From: a bacterium
Lineage (GTDB): Bacteria > Spirochaetota > Leptospiria > Leptospirales > Leptonemataceae
Assembly: GCA_024742665.1 (NCBI GenBank)
Contig: JANSYA010000003.1
Location: forward strand, 186,001-250,000
Direction of reading: 5' to 3'
DNA: 64,000 bases
In this document: positions 9,764 to 19,300 of the stretch, piece by piece
Layout of the letters: every line of letters begins with the position of its first letter
How positions within the stretch are numbered: position 1 is the stretch's first letter
The notes under the pieces: model-generated
The model's input: only the letters and a program-made list of their open reading frames with translations
What the model was told of the DNA's origin: nothing
Database searches by the model: none
Program-made: the position numbers and the translations under genes

Positions 9764-10138
9764 TTATTTGATATACGGACGCAGACAGTTCGTCGCAGCC
9801 ACGCAGGACGGACCGTTTACGGCGCCGCCGGATTTCTGGTAGCACGCTACTGCGGCCGCTTCAAATTTAGAGCAGCTCTTGATGCAGCTTCTGCGAGCTT
9901 TCTTTTGCTGGCGCTGGAATTTCTTCCACTTTTTCTGAGCGCTCGCATCGTTCGGGTTCGCGTTCAGATACGCTTTTGCGTTCATTTCAAAACAGGATAC
10001 CGTGTAGTCGCACACCGCTGCGCAGTTGTTCGCCTGCGCCGGACTTGCCAGCAAGGTCATCCCGGCGAGAGCCATAGCCGCCAGAGCGGGCGCTGCCAGC
10101 AGTTTCGAGAAAATTCGGTGTTGTTTGGTTTGTTTCAT
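9764..10138 (-). CDS. small secreted Cys-rich protein
   Basis: A 124-residue protein with a signal peptide: basic MKQTKQHR, a hydrophobic stretch, then a likely signal peptidase I site after SPAQA. The mature part of about 90 residues has eight Cys (near NNCAAVC, SCFEM, RRSCIKSC, VACYQ, PSCVAATNC) and a Lys/Arg-rich middle, suggesting a disulfide-bonded helical protein outside the cytoplasm. I chose ATG 10138 because AGGAG stands 8 bases upstream and the signal peptide begins there; the frame is open 19 codons further. Small Cys-rich secreted proteins of this kind are known from Leptospira, which supports the taxonomic guess, but the function is unknown. A strong terminator follows. Confidence 0.8.
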   Translation of the reverse strand: MKQTKQHRIFSKLLAAPALAAMALAGMTLLASPAQANNCAAVCDYTVSCFEMNAKAYLNANPNDASAQKKWKKFQRQQKKARRSCIKSCSKFEAAAVACYQKSGGAVNGPSCVAATNCLRPYIK

Positions 10139-10425
10139 ATGCGTCTCCTGATCCCAATCGGAACTGGCCGGGCCAGCGGACCGATGGTGTATCATTTTCG
10201 CAACACTTTTCCAGTGTCAGCCTATCAGACGGGGGAAATGTTTCCGGAGTTGTTCTTTTTTTTGCACCGCACAGAAAACGAGTCGAAAATATGTGAAATT
10301 CCAGCCAGACCCTCTATTTATGGAAGAAAAGCGATAAAACGGATCAAAACGGCTCCGAACTGTTAATATTATAAAGCCGTTGACAGACCGCGTCCATCAG
10401 CCAGTTTCCCGGAGGTCAGGTCCCT

Positions 10426-10767
10426 ATGCCCGAATTTCAGACTCACATGGAACACGATCAGCTGATCATCAGCATCGCCGGGCCGCGAGTGGATATTAGC
10501 TCCGTCAGCGCCCTGCGTAAAGAGCTGCTGCAGTACGTCGATACGGCCGCCGACCAGGACCGCCTGCCGGACCGGGTCATTATGGATTTGAGCGATCTGC
10601 TGGCGCTGGATTCTACCGGCGTGGCGCTGCTGGTCAATCTTCAAAAAAAGATCAGAGAATCCGGCCGTCGTTTCCAGCTGCGGAACGTCAACGATACGAT
10701 TCATAAGATGCTGCAGCTATCCAATCTCGCGGACTATTTTCAGATCGCCCGACCGAGCGCGCAATAA
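10426..10767 (+). CDS. STAS-domain anti-sigma factor antagonist
   Basis: A 113-residue stand-alone STAS domain of the SpoIIAA/RsbV type. The sequence runs from an N-terminal strand through VIMDLSDLLALDSTGVALLV, where the Ser of DSTG is the site normally phosphorylated by an anti-sigma kinase. The family releases a sigma factor by binding the dephosphorylated anti-sigma partner. No kinase gene is next to it. The SpoIIE-type phosphatase at 22.3-24.6 kb belongs to the class that dephosphorylates such proteins, but pairing them is a guess. GGAGG lies 10 bases before the ATG. Confidence 0.9.
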   Translation: MPEFQTHMEHDQLIISIAGPRVDISSVSALRKELLQYVDTAADQDRLPDRVIMDLSDLLALDSTGVALLVNLQKKIRESGRRFQLRNVNDTIHKMLQLSNLADYFQIARPSAQ

Positions 10768-10806
10768 TTCAGACCGCCCTCACCGGGCGCGGCAGTCCGG
10801 CGAAGC

Positions 10807-11643
10807 TCAGGCCTCCGCGCAAATCCTGATCCGGAGATTCTGCCGGGCCGGCGAAAGAAAGCCGGACGGCGAGACTCCGAAATTATCTTTGAAGGTGCGA
10901 CTCATATGCGCCGAATCCGAGAAGCCGGCGGCGTGCGCCGCTTCGGTCAGGGTTACGCCGGACTTCATCATACGCGCGGCGCGATGCAGACGCAGCCAGA
11001 GCACGTAGCGTCGCACGGGCAGGCCCATCTCGTCTTTGAAGACGTGCATGAAACGATCTTCGGATAGACCGACCCGTGCCGCGAGATCGCTGACGCTGAT
11101 CTGCTCCGGGAGATCGGCCTTCAACTCTTCGATCAGTCGGGCAATCCGTGCCTGGATTCGCGGCGCCTGGCGCGGATCAGCGCCCCAGATTTGCCGGATT
11201 ACGTCGCAATACAGACGGTCCGCTTCGCGACAGTCCAGCATCTCCAGAAACAACTCAGAAAAGCGATGCTCGAACGATGCGACGCTTTCGTACGGAATCT
11301 CGCGATAGCCGTCGCTTCCCAGCCAGCGTCCCATCGGTTCATACAGCGCGCTGTCCGGATCCAGCTGCAGCACAAGCACCCGCGCCTGACTGATGGACTG
11401 GTGATACAAATTCGGTCTGAGCAGCACGCAGCGGGGCCGGCTGCTGCGGCCGTCGACGTTCAGCAGCAGCGGTTCTTCCGGCGCGATCAACAGGGATGCG
11501 GCGTAGTGCCGGTGCGGTTCCGCCGCGTAGCCGGTCGCCCCCGCGTACAGGATGCGCCCCTGCCAGACATAAAGAATATTTTTTTCGGGAATCACCGCGC
11601 GATTACAGGCCGACAACATCTTACCGCTTCGGGGCGGGAACAC
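10807..11643 (-). CDS. AraC-family transcriptional regulator
   Basis: A 278-residue protein. The C-terminal 100 residues form the double helix-turn-helix of AraC regulators (ISVSDLAARVGLSEDRFMHVF, then GFSDSAHMSRTFKDNFGVSP). The N-terminal 160 residues contain a short cupin-like effector domain (PHRHYAASLLIAPEEPLLLNV) of the kind that may sense a small molecule. It is convergent with the STAS gene. The target is unknown. In-frame ATGs at codons 1 and 9 are both possible starts. Confidence 0.9.
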   Translation of the reverse strand: MFPPRSGKMLSACNRAVIPEKNILYVWQGRILYAGATGYAAEPHRHYAASLLIAPEEPLLLNVDGRSSRPRCVLLRPNLYHQSISQARVLVLQLDPDSALYEPMGRWLGSDGYREIPYESVASFEHRFSELFLEMLDCREADRLYCDVIRQIWGADPRQAPRIQARIARLIEELKADLPEQISVSDLAARVGLSEDRFMHVFKDEMGLPVRRYVLWLRLHRAARMMKSGVTLTEAAHAAGFSDSAHMSRTFKDNFGVSPSGFLSPARQNLRIRICAEA

Positions 11644-12002
11644 AAGTCAAAAAGGGCGCGGCCATCCTCCGCCGCCGCCTTTCCCGGGGGCGACTTCGCC
11701 CGGCGCGCGGCAAACAATCTAATCAATTTTTAGAAAACCTTCATAGTATTCAAGAATCGAGAAAAAATTTCGAAGCGACCACAAAGCAAAGGGTTTATCG
11801 AGAGACTTTGATTGACATTCGAAGAATATATCGTTTTCAGAAAGAGCGACGGCGAGCGTGCGAAGCAAAGACTCGCGACACGCGAAGCCCTAATAGTAAA
11901 AAATATAAACTTATAGCGAATCTGCACCAGGCCGATTTCACAGGATACGACGAGAGCGACCGGCCAGGCGAAGGCGAAGATTCACTTCCGGTATTAACAG
12001 TT
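11644..12002. other. intergenic region upstream of the unknown gene at 12.0 kb
   Basis: About 360 bases separating two divergent genes. It is AT-rich from about 11710 to 11930 and includes an exact TTGACA at 11812-11817, but no -10 box at the right distance. An open frame runs through it into the next gene, but its translation has no protein-like character, so I treat the stretch as regulatory. Confidence 0.5.
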
Positions 12003-12887
12003 ATGGACGCATCGACAGTTCAACCATCGGCCGCCAGTCGCGAAGCCTTCTCTGATCAGGAGAAAACTTTGCTGCGGCAATTGTTGCAGGCGGAGCTCCC
12101 GCCCATCGCGCGAATTCGTCAGCTGTTGGAAATGGCCCAGCCCGACACCGTATCGGATCTGGTTCAAGAAAACAGCGGATTGGAATTTACTCTGGATTAT
12201 TATTTTCGCCTGCTGCCCGCGCGCCTGGGAGCTCGCATCGTCAGCGCGCCAGGCTTTACGGTCACCTCCGCGGTTTGTTTGTTCTATTGCCAGCTGCTGC
12301 GAGCCGACGGAGAGAGCGGTCCGATCCGCAAGCAGTCCCGGCAGTATCGAATCGAAGGCTACTGGCGCCTGGTCGCTCATGAAAAACTCATAATGATTTT
12401 GCGTCAGCTACTGGTCATGGGAGAATCCAGGGACGGAGTCTTTTCGATTTTGCAATACATGGACCGGGACAACCTGGTCAGCCTGTTAAACGACGACGAA
12501 GTCGACGCGGCGGCGCTGCTCGATCTGTTTCGCGAACTCGATGCGGATATTTACAATCTCTTCGCGGACAATCTCGATCTCTTCGACTTCGTCTGCCGCC
12601 TGGCGAGCGAAGCCGACGATGAAGGCTTTCTCAGCGATCTGGAGGACCAGGACTTTGCGGCTACAATGATGGAGCTGCGCATCGCCGAGACTCTGCTCGA
12701 AGAAGCCCGGGAACACCTGCGGCGATTGCAAACAAACGGCGGCCGGCGCGAACTGCCTCTGAGCGTGCTGGTCCATTTACTGGACGACATTCCCCCGAAT
12801 GTGCGACGCATGGTTCTGGAACGGCTGGAACAGCTCGGTCACGTCCCCATGGGCCTCGCGCTTTCGTTTATGGAACAGCGGAATTAA
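12003..12887 (+). CDS. hypothetical protein, mostly helical
   Basis: 294 residues from ATG 12003; the frame is open far upstream but only becomes protein-like here. It is rich in Leu, Glu and Arg, with predicted helices throughout and no signal peptide or membrane segment. Segments such as LLRQLLQAELPPIARIRQLLE and VHLLDDIPPNVRRMVLERLEQLG look like paired helices of a scaffold or interaction domain. I do not recognise the family. The downstream coding-like stretch begins right after its stop in another frame. Confidence 0.7.
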   Translation: MDASTVQPSAASREAFSDQEKTLLRQLLQAELPPIARIRQLLEMAQPDTVSDLVQENSGLEFTLDYYFRLLPARLGARIVSAPGFTVTSAVCLFYCQLLRADGESGPIRKQSRQYRIEGYWRLVAHEKLIMILRQLLVMGESRDGVFSILQYMDRDNLVSLLNDDEVDAAALLDLFRELDADIYNLFADNLDLFDFVCRLASEADDEGFLSDLEDQDFAATMMELRIAETLLEEAREHLRRLQTNGGRRELPLSVLVHLLDDIPPNVRRMVLERLEQLGHVPMGLALSFMEQRN

Positions 12888-12888
12888 G

Positions 12889-13239
12889 TCCGGCCTGATT
12901 GCGATTCTTCAAAGCCTGACCGCGCTGCCGGCCTGCTACGCCGCGACGGCCGCCGTCCTGCCCGCGTGCGGAGCGCTCATCGCCCTGGGCGGCGTGCTTT
13001 CGGATGTGCGGGTAGCTTTCGTCGCCGCGACCGGATCCGTCGCGCTGCTCGCCGCTCTGGAATTTCAGACCCGCAACTCAGGCGCGGCCGATGCGAAGGG
13101 CAAAGGCGAAAATCTGGCGACGGCCCTGCGATCTTTCAGCGCCGAGCCGGCCGGAATTTTCGGCGCAGTCCAGGCCATGGAATCGATCCAGGAGATGGCC
13201 GCTGGAACGCTCGCATCAACGGAGCCCTCGATCGCGTGA
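12889..13239 (+). other. coding-like segment without a normal start codon (small membrane protein or frameshifted extension)
   Basis: Directly after the stop of the preceding gene, another frame encodes about 116 residues ending at 13239. They include two hydrophobic segments (near SLTALPACYAATAAVLPACG and VAFVAATGSVALLAALEF) and a polar tail. Codon usage is coding-like. The only ATG in this frame is 12799, inside the previous gene, and the 30 residues it would add look like shadow translation. The segment may start at a rare codon (ATT or CTG near 12883-12898), may be joined to the previous protein by a frameshift, or may be a remnant. Confidence 0.4.
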
Positions 13240-13356
13240 AAACGAAATAGTATACGGCGGCCCACCGCCAGGCCTCGCGGCGATCGAATCGACGGAACGG
13301 CCGATCGGCAAAGCCGCGCGAATTTGCGTCTAATTCAAAACCCAGGAGATTTGTCT

Positions 13357-13521
13357 ATGCCCACGATTACCGCCAGGGGATACCCGGAATCCTCGTCCGC
13401 GGACGTACGGCGAGAATGCGAAATTCGGCGGGCAATTGAACGGCTTTCACAATTCGACGGCCGTCGTCTGCGCCTTCTCCGAACAAGCAGGTGCAGCAAT
13501 CTGAGGACTGACCGGACATGA
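13357..13521 (+). CDS. 54-codon ORF coupled to the acetyltransferase gene
   Basis: The ORF begins MPTITARGYPESSSADVRRE and ends in an Arg-rich stretch (near LRLLRTSRCSN). AGGAG lies 8 bases before the ATG, one of the better ribosome sites in this region. Its stop overlaps the start of the next gene as ATGA (13518-13521), which is typical of translational coupling. It could be a small protein or a leader peptide controlling the acetyltransferase. No family is recognised. Confidence 0.5.
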   Translation: MPTITARGYPESSSADVRRECEIRRAIERLSQFDGRRLRLLRTSRCSNLRTDRT

Positions 13522-14057
13522 CAATGCGATCCAATAATTCCGGAGATCTGACCGGGCTCGCCGCGCGCATTCCGCGTGTGCGTCGGGCCCATCCCGACGA
13601 AGCCGAAGATCTGACCCGCCTGGCCCGCCGATCGAAGGCCCACTGGGGCTACTCCCCGGAGTTTCTGGACGCCGCCATGCCCGATCTGCGGATCGAAACA
13701 GAGCAGGTCGGCGCGGGCCGGGTCTTCGTCATCGAACGCGCGGACGCACTGATCGGCTTTTGCGCCATCCAGAGCTTCGAACAGAGTCCGGATCGCGTGA
13801 GCCTCAGTCACTGCTTCGTGGATCCGGAGTTTCTCGGCCAGAACTACGGGCGACTGCTCTGGAACTACGCCCTTCGGGAGCTGCGCCGAAACTATCCCCG
13901 GGTGCGCAGACTGTTCGTTGTAAGCGATCCGAACGCGGTCGGCTTTTATTTGAAATGCGGGGCCCGGGCCGACGGCTACGAGGCCTCGATCGTCGATGCG
14001 AAGCGACTCCTGCCCCGTCTCGTCTATGAAATCCCCTCAAAAAGTACTCGACATTAG
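13518..14057 (+). CDS. GNAT-family N-acetyltransferase
   Basis: 179 residues with the GNAT fold order: strand and helix at the N-terminus, CFVDPEFLGQNYGRLLWNYA as the acetyl-CoA pyrophosphate loop and following helix, then LFVVSDPNAVGFYLKCGA as the C-terminal half. It would transfer an acetyl group from acetyl-CoA to an amine; the substrate is unknown. The start overlaps the stop of the 54-codon ORF by four bases; a second ATG lies two codons in. Confidence 0.88.
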   Translation: MTMRSNNSGDLTGLAARIPRVRRAHPDEAEDLTRLARRSKAHWGYSPEFLDAAMPDLRIETEQVGAGRVFVIERADALIGFCAIQSFEQSPDRVSLSHCFVDPEFLGQNYGRLLWNYALRELRRNYPRVRRLFVVSDPNAVGFYLKCGARADGYEASIVDAKRLLPRLVYEIPSKSTRH

Positions 14058-14204
14058 CGAATTTCCCGCTCTCATTCTCACAATAGTCGAATGAATTTAT
14101 AACCATTCGATAACGATTCCAGGGTCCTGACGGTCCAGATAGCCGAAGCCCGGGTTGATCTTCGAGCGTCGAGCGTCGATCTTTTCAGGCAGCAGACAGA
14201 TATT

Positions 14205-15170
14205 ATGAATACCAGCGCGTCTTCCAAATCTTCCGGGAATTCCGCGACCGGCGGTCGCAACACCTTTCAGTTCGGCGGCGAAGGCGGCCCGGCTCCGGCG
14301 AACGATCGCGGCCCGGCCCGGGATTTACTGCTCTGGCGGATTCTACAGTGCCGGCCGGAAGTTCTGGACGGACGCCTGAAGCTCCTGAAAAATCCCTTTC
14401 GCAACGCCATTCGGCAAAACCCCGCCGACTTCGCCGAAAACAATACGGCCCTGGTCGGCAATCTTCGCACTCTCATCGAACGCACCGGCCGCTCGCGCCT
14501 GGACGCGGGTCTGGCCAAAGTCGCAATCGAGATCGCTTCGGCCTATCGTCGCGAGTGCGTGGCGCTGAAAGAAACCCACTTCAGTATCTCTTTCGATTTT
14601 TTATATCAGACCGTGCAGCTGCTTTCGCTGAACACTTCGCGCGAAGAAGCCGAGCGCACCATCCTGCAGATGGGTCGCACCCAAAAAGGCACCAGCCTGA
14701 GCGAAACGGATCGCGGTCGACTGATTCGCAGCTTTCGCGCCTACGTCGCTCTGGCGGGCCGATTGAAAGCGATGCGCACGATGCGCACCGCCGTCGAAAG
14801 GCAGGATGAAGTCATCGGCGCGGTCTACGTCATCGATCCGGCGGTCAGCGTCGTATTTCTCGACCAGGCCTACCGGAGCCTGATCGCCCAGGTGATTCTC
14901 TCGAAAAAATTCCGTTGCGATACATTGCTCGTTGAGTGGCTTAGAGAATACGAACTGGAACCGGATCATCTCGTGCGCATGTCCCAGTACATTCCCTACG
15001 AAACCGAGTTCTGGCAGTTTCGCAAGAGCTACCGCGACGCGATTCGCTCGCTGAAAGGCTATTTGCCGAACAGCAAAAATCCGCTCGATTCCGATCTGTT
15101 CTTGCTGCGCTCGCTTGGAAATTTCTATACTTCCTGGATCATGCAAACTTCGCAACAGATCCCGGCCTGA
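14205..15170 (+). CDS. hypothetical protein, 321 residues
   Basis: Starts MNTSASSKSSGNS with a Ser/Gly/Asn-rich, probably disordered head of about 35 residues, followed by an all-helical region without signal peptide or membrane segment. Contains LLWRILQCRPEVLDGRLKLL and a C-terminal block with many aromatic residues (SQYIPYETEFWQFRKSYR). No catalytic motif is visible and I do not recognise the family. The upstream ribosome site is weak. Confidence 0.75.
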   Translation: MNTSASSKSSGNSATGGRNTFQFGGEGGPAPANDRGPARDLLLWRILQCRPEVLDGRLKLLKNPFRNAIRQNPADFAENNTALVGNLRTLIERTGRSRLDAGLAKVAIEIASAYRRECVALKETHFSISFDFLYQTVQLLSLNTSREEAERTILQMGRTQKGTSLSETDRGRLIRSFRAYVALAGRLKAMRTMRTAVERQDEVIGAVYVIDPAVSVVFLDQAYRSLIAQVILSKKFRCDTLLVEWLREYELEPDHLVRMSQYIPYETEFWQFRKSYRDAIRSLKGYLPNSKNPLDSDLFLLRSLGNFYTSWIMQTSQQIPA

Positions 15171-15262
15171 ATCGTCGCCGCTTTCGCGATGTGAGCTTCC
15201 CGGTGGGATTGTCGAACATCGATTGACAGAATCGCGACTGCCTGCTTCAATCGCCGGCAATA

Positions 15263-16234
15263 ATGCGCGCCATCGTTATCCGCCGCCCCGGCGATCCCAC
15301 AGTCTTTGAATACGAAGAACGTGAGCGTCCCGAAGCGGGCCCCGACCAGATCCTGATTCGCATTCGCGCCTTCGGACTAAACCGCGCGGAAATCTTCACC
15401 CGCCAGGGTCACTCCCCGGGCGTCGAGTGGCCCAGAGTAATCGGCATCGAATGCGTCGGCGAGGTCGTCGACGATCCTTCGGGCGCTCTCCCGGCGGGCA
15501 CAAAGGTCGCCGCGATGATGGGCGGCATGGGCCGACAGTTCGACGGCAGCTACGCCGAATACACGGTCGTGCCGGCCGGGCAGGTTCTGGCGATCGATAC
15601 CGACCTCAGCTGGGAGCGTTTCGCCGCCTTGCCGGAGATGTTTCAGACGGCCCGGGGTTCCCTCAAGCAGGCCCTGCGCGTAACATCCGGAAAATCGATC
15701 TTAGTCCGCGGCGGCACTTCGTCGGTCGGACTCGCGGCCATCAGCCTGGCCAAATCATACGGACTCTTCGTCGCGGCCACGTCGCGCAATCCGGAGCGAG
15801 AATCTTTTTTACGCGACCAGGGCGCCGACCTGGTGCTGATCGACGACGGCCGCCTGGCCGACCGCGATCTATCTCACGGCGCCGGGCGCCACGGCTTCGA
15901 CTATGTGCTGGAACTGATCGGCACCCATACTCTGAACGATTCCCTCGACTGCCTGGTCGACGGCGGCACCGTTTGCATGACCGGCATTCTGGCCGGAAGC
16001 TGGGAGCTCAACGCCTGGAATCCCATGCAGTATATACGCAGCGGCTGCTATCTGACGGCCTACAGCGGCACCGGGATGGAACAGGCCGATCTGCAGGAAA
16101 TCGTAACGGCGGTGGAACGCGGCGAGCTGCACGTGAATACGGATCGCGTTTTCGAATTCGAGGAGATCGTCGAAGCCCACATTTATATGGAAGCCAATCG
16201 CGCGACCGGCAAGCTCGTCGTGCGAGTTTCCTGA
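15263..16234 (+). CDS. zinc-type alcohol dehydrogenase-like / quinone oxidoreductase (MDR)
   Basis: A 323-residue medium-chain reductase. The N-terminal GroES-like domain contains FGLNRAEIFTRQGHSPGVEWP and GIECVGEV. The Rossmann part has SILVRGGTSSVGLAAISLAKSYG for NADPH. No zinc-binding Cys cluster is visible, as in the quinone reductase branch. It probably reduces an enone or quinone with NADPH; the substrate is unknown. It is convergent with the carboxylase gene, with a block of hairpin repeats between them. Confidence 0.9.
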   Translation: MRAIVIRRPGDPTVFEYEERERPEAGPDQILIRIRAFGLNRAEIFTRQGHSPGVEWPRVIGIECVGEVVDDPSGALPAGTKVAAMMGGMGRQFDGSYAEYTVVPAGQVLAIDTDLSWERFAALPEMFQTARGSLKQALRVTSGKSILVRGGTSSVGLAAISLAKSYGLFVAATSRNPERESFLRDQGADLVLIDDGRLADRDLSHGAGRHGFDYVLELIGTHTLNDSLDCLVDGGTVCMTGILAGSWELNAWNPMQYIRSGCYLTAYSGTGMEQADLQEIVTAVERGELHVNTDRVFEFEEIVEAHIYMEANRATGKLVVRVS

Positions 16235-16235
16235 A

Positions 16236-16330
16236 GGGCTTTCGCCGGGCTGCGGTTGGTAAACTTTCGCCCGGCTGCGCCGGGTAAACTTTCGCCCGGC
16301 TTTCGCCGGGCTCAGGGCTCAGGCTCAGGC
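16236..16330. repeat. hairpin-forming repeat block between convergent genes
   Basis: Two copies of TAAACTTTCGCCCGGCT stand at 16260-16276 and 16285-16301. A partial third relative, GGGCTTTCGCCGGGCT, precedes them. The unit at 16294-16311 is a perfect hairpin with 7-base arms (GCCCGGC and GCCGGGC) and a 4-base loop. A short tandem of AGGCTC follows to 16333. There is no T-run, so this is not a classical terminator, but it could stop or protect transcripts from both sides. Confidence 0.7.
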
Positions 16331-19300
16331 TCACCACGAATCGATCATTCGTTTGCGTTTTTCGCGTGCGGCCCAGCCGACGATCGGCGGCAGACTTTTG
16401 AGTCCGCGCAGAATCCAATCCCGGGAATCAGCCGGATCAATAACGTCGTCGATTTCCAGGTGGCTCGCCATATTCAATGCTTTGCCCTGTTCGTACGCTT
16501 CGCTCACCAGGCGATCGAATAGCCGCTGGCGTTCGTCCCAGTCCTTCACTTCCGCCAGCTCTTTTTGAAAACCCGTGCTGACCGCGCCTTCGAGACCCAT
16601 CGCACCAAATTCGCCCGTCGGCCAGGCCACTGTAAAGACCGGCGCGTGAAAGCCGCCGCCGGCCATCGCCATCGCGCCCAGGCCGTAGCCTTTGCGCAGC
16701 ACAATCGTAAACACGGGCACGCTGATGCTGCCCGCCGCCAGAAAGAGTCGCGAAGCGTGGCGAACCAGGGCCTGGCTCTCGGCTTCGGGGCCGACCATAA
16801 TGCCCGGCGTATCGCAGAGCGACAGCACGGGCAAATCGAAGGCGTCGCACAGCTGCAAGAATCGCGCGGCTTTGTCGGCGGCCGGCGCATCAATCGCCCC
16901 GGCCAGATGCGCGGGATTGTTCGCGAATAGCCCCATCGGCCGACCGCCCACGCGTATCAGGGCGGTGATCATACCCGGCGCAAAATCGCGGCGCAGTTCC
17001 AGCACCGAGTGCGAGTCCGCGAGACCTGTGATAACGCCGCGCACATCATAGGCCCGCAAACGTTTTTCGGGAATCGCGTCCCGCAGCTTAGCGGAATCGG
17101 CGCAGCTAAAATTTGAAAGCGAGCCCTGGAAGTACGACAGCGCGCGTTTGGCCGTGCGCACCGCTTCGACTTCGTCCGCGACCAGCACGTCGACGACGCC
17201 GTTTTCCGCCTGTCGCTTTGCCGGACCGATTTCTTCCGCGCGAAAAGTACCAAGACCGCCGCCTTTGACCATCACCGGGCCGCCCATGCCGATGGTCGCG
17301 TCCTGCGTCGCGATCGTGATATCGCTGCAGCCGAAGAGCGCGGCGTTGCCGGCGAAGCAGCGTCCCGAAGCGATCGCGATCCGCGGCGCGATGCCGCTCA
17401 GCCCCGCGTAGTCGCGAAAGGTCGTAAGGTCCAAACCGGCTACGACCGCAACGTCCGTATCTCCCGGTCGCCCGCCGCCGCCTTCGGCGAAGACGATGAA
17501 AGGCAAACGCAGATCCCGCACGACGTGAATCAAACGGTCGGTCTTCTTGTGATTCATCGCGCCCTGCGTGCCCGCGAAGACGGTATAGTCGTACGACATG
17601 ACGGCGCAGCGCGCGGGATTCGTCGTTTCGTTCGGAGCGCGAGTTTCCAGACCAGGGCCGAACAGTTCGCCGTTCACCGCAGCAACGCCGGCGACCAGGC
17701 CGTCGGCGGGACTGAGCTGAATCAATTCTTTGAGCGTGCGACGCCGGCGCTGGGCCGCCAGAGCCAGTCCGCCGTATTCCTGAAAGCTGCCGGGATCGCA
17801 CAGGTCGTCGATGTTTTCCCGGGCCGTTCGCTGACCGCGCTTGTGTCGTTTGGCGACCGCTCGCGGCCGCAGCGCGTCGCTGCCCAGCGCACGGCGATCG
17901 AGCACTTCTTTTAGATCAGCACGAATTCGACGGGACGCGGGCCCGGCGGAAGAGGCGGTCGACGCAGATTCCGGAGCGCTCGCAGTCACTGCCGCCTGCC
18001 CGGCGCCAATTGCACCGGCGGCCGCGTTGTCATTCGCCTGCGCTTCGATTTCGAACAGCAGCTGCCCTTCGTCTACGGCGTCGCCCGCCCGGGCGTGGAC
18101 GGCGACCAGCACGCCGTCCCGGGGAGCCACGATCACGTGTTCCATCTTCATCGCTTCCAGCACCGCCAGCTCTTCGCCGGCCCGAACCTTACAAAACGCT
18201 TCGCTCACAGCTTCGATGATGCGCCCGCGCAGTTTCGCGCGAATCAGGGCGCGATCATCGCCAGCGCCGCCTTCGCCGGCCTTGCCGGGATCGCTCAATC
18301 CAACTGCAGGCTTTGGACTGGCATCTATAAATTCGCTCCAGTGTTCGTCGACGAAGCGAGTGTAGATTCGATGGGCGCGCACTTCCGGATGGTCCAGCAG
18401 GCGCTGGAGAAATTCGAGATTGGTCTGTATGCCTGCGATGCAAAATTCTTTCAGAGCGAGGCGGGCCAGCTCCAGCACGCGCGCGAAGTCCGGCTCGGCC
18501 CGGTGCACGATGAGCTTCGCAAGCAGCGAATCGAAACCGTCGGCCGCTTCGTAGCCGGCGTGCGCGGCCGTGTCGACCCGGACGCCGGGCCCGCCTGGAG
18601 TTTCAAAACGCTCCAGTTTGCCCTGAGCCGGTCGCGCCAGGCCTGCATCATCCATGCTCTGCGCATTGATCCGCAGCTGGATCGCGTAACCCCTGGACGC
18701 GGCTTCCGTTTTCGTTTCGTCGACGGCAGCCGCAAAGCCGGGCAACTCGGACAGAGCTGCGCCCGCCGCGATTAGAATTTGCGCCTGGACCAGATCGACG
18801 CCGCTGACTTCTTCGGTGACCGTGTGCTCGACCTGTAAGCGCGCATTGGCTTCGATGAATACGAACGAGTCCCGCGGCTCAGCGCCCGCATGGACTGCGG
18901 TATCATCGATGAGAAATTCAAAAGTGCCGACGCCGCGATAGTTCGCGGCCCGGGCCAACTGAAGGGCGCTGGCCCACAGAGTATTTCGCAGGGGCGGCGC
19001 AAGGCCGGGAGCCGGAGCGATTTCGACCAGCTTTTGATGACGGCGCTGCAGGGTGCACTCGCGTTCGCCGAGATGCGCGACGCCTCCCTGCCCGTCGGCG
19101 ACAATCTGTACTTCGATATGACGGGCGCGTTCCAGCAGGCGTTCCATATACAGATCGCCCGCGCCGAAGGCCGTCCGGGCTTCGGAGCTCGCGCGCGCGA
19201 AGGCGGTTTCCAGGGCGGCGGCGTCCCGCACAATGCGCATCCCGCGACCGCCGCCGCCGGCGACGGCTTTGAGCAGCGCGACGCCGCCCAGCCGCTCCAG

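Noticed and set aside
11496..12002. Long N-terminal extension of the unknown gene at 12.0 kb
   Set aside because: The extension lies in the control region and is antisense to the AraC gene, with a low-quality translation; the protein-like part starts at ATG 12003.
16312..16333. Short AGGCTC tandem considered as a CRISPR or VNTR array
   Set aside because: The units are 6 bases, only three or four copies, with no spacers.
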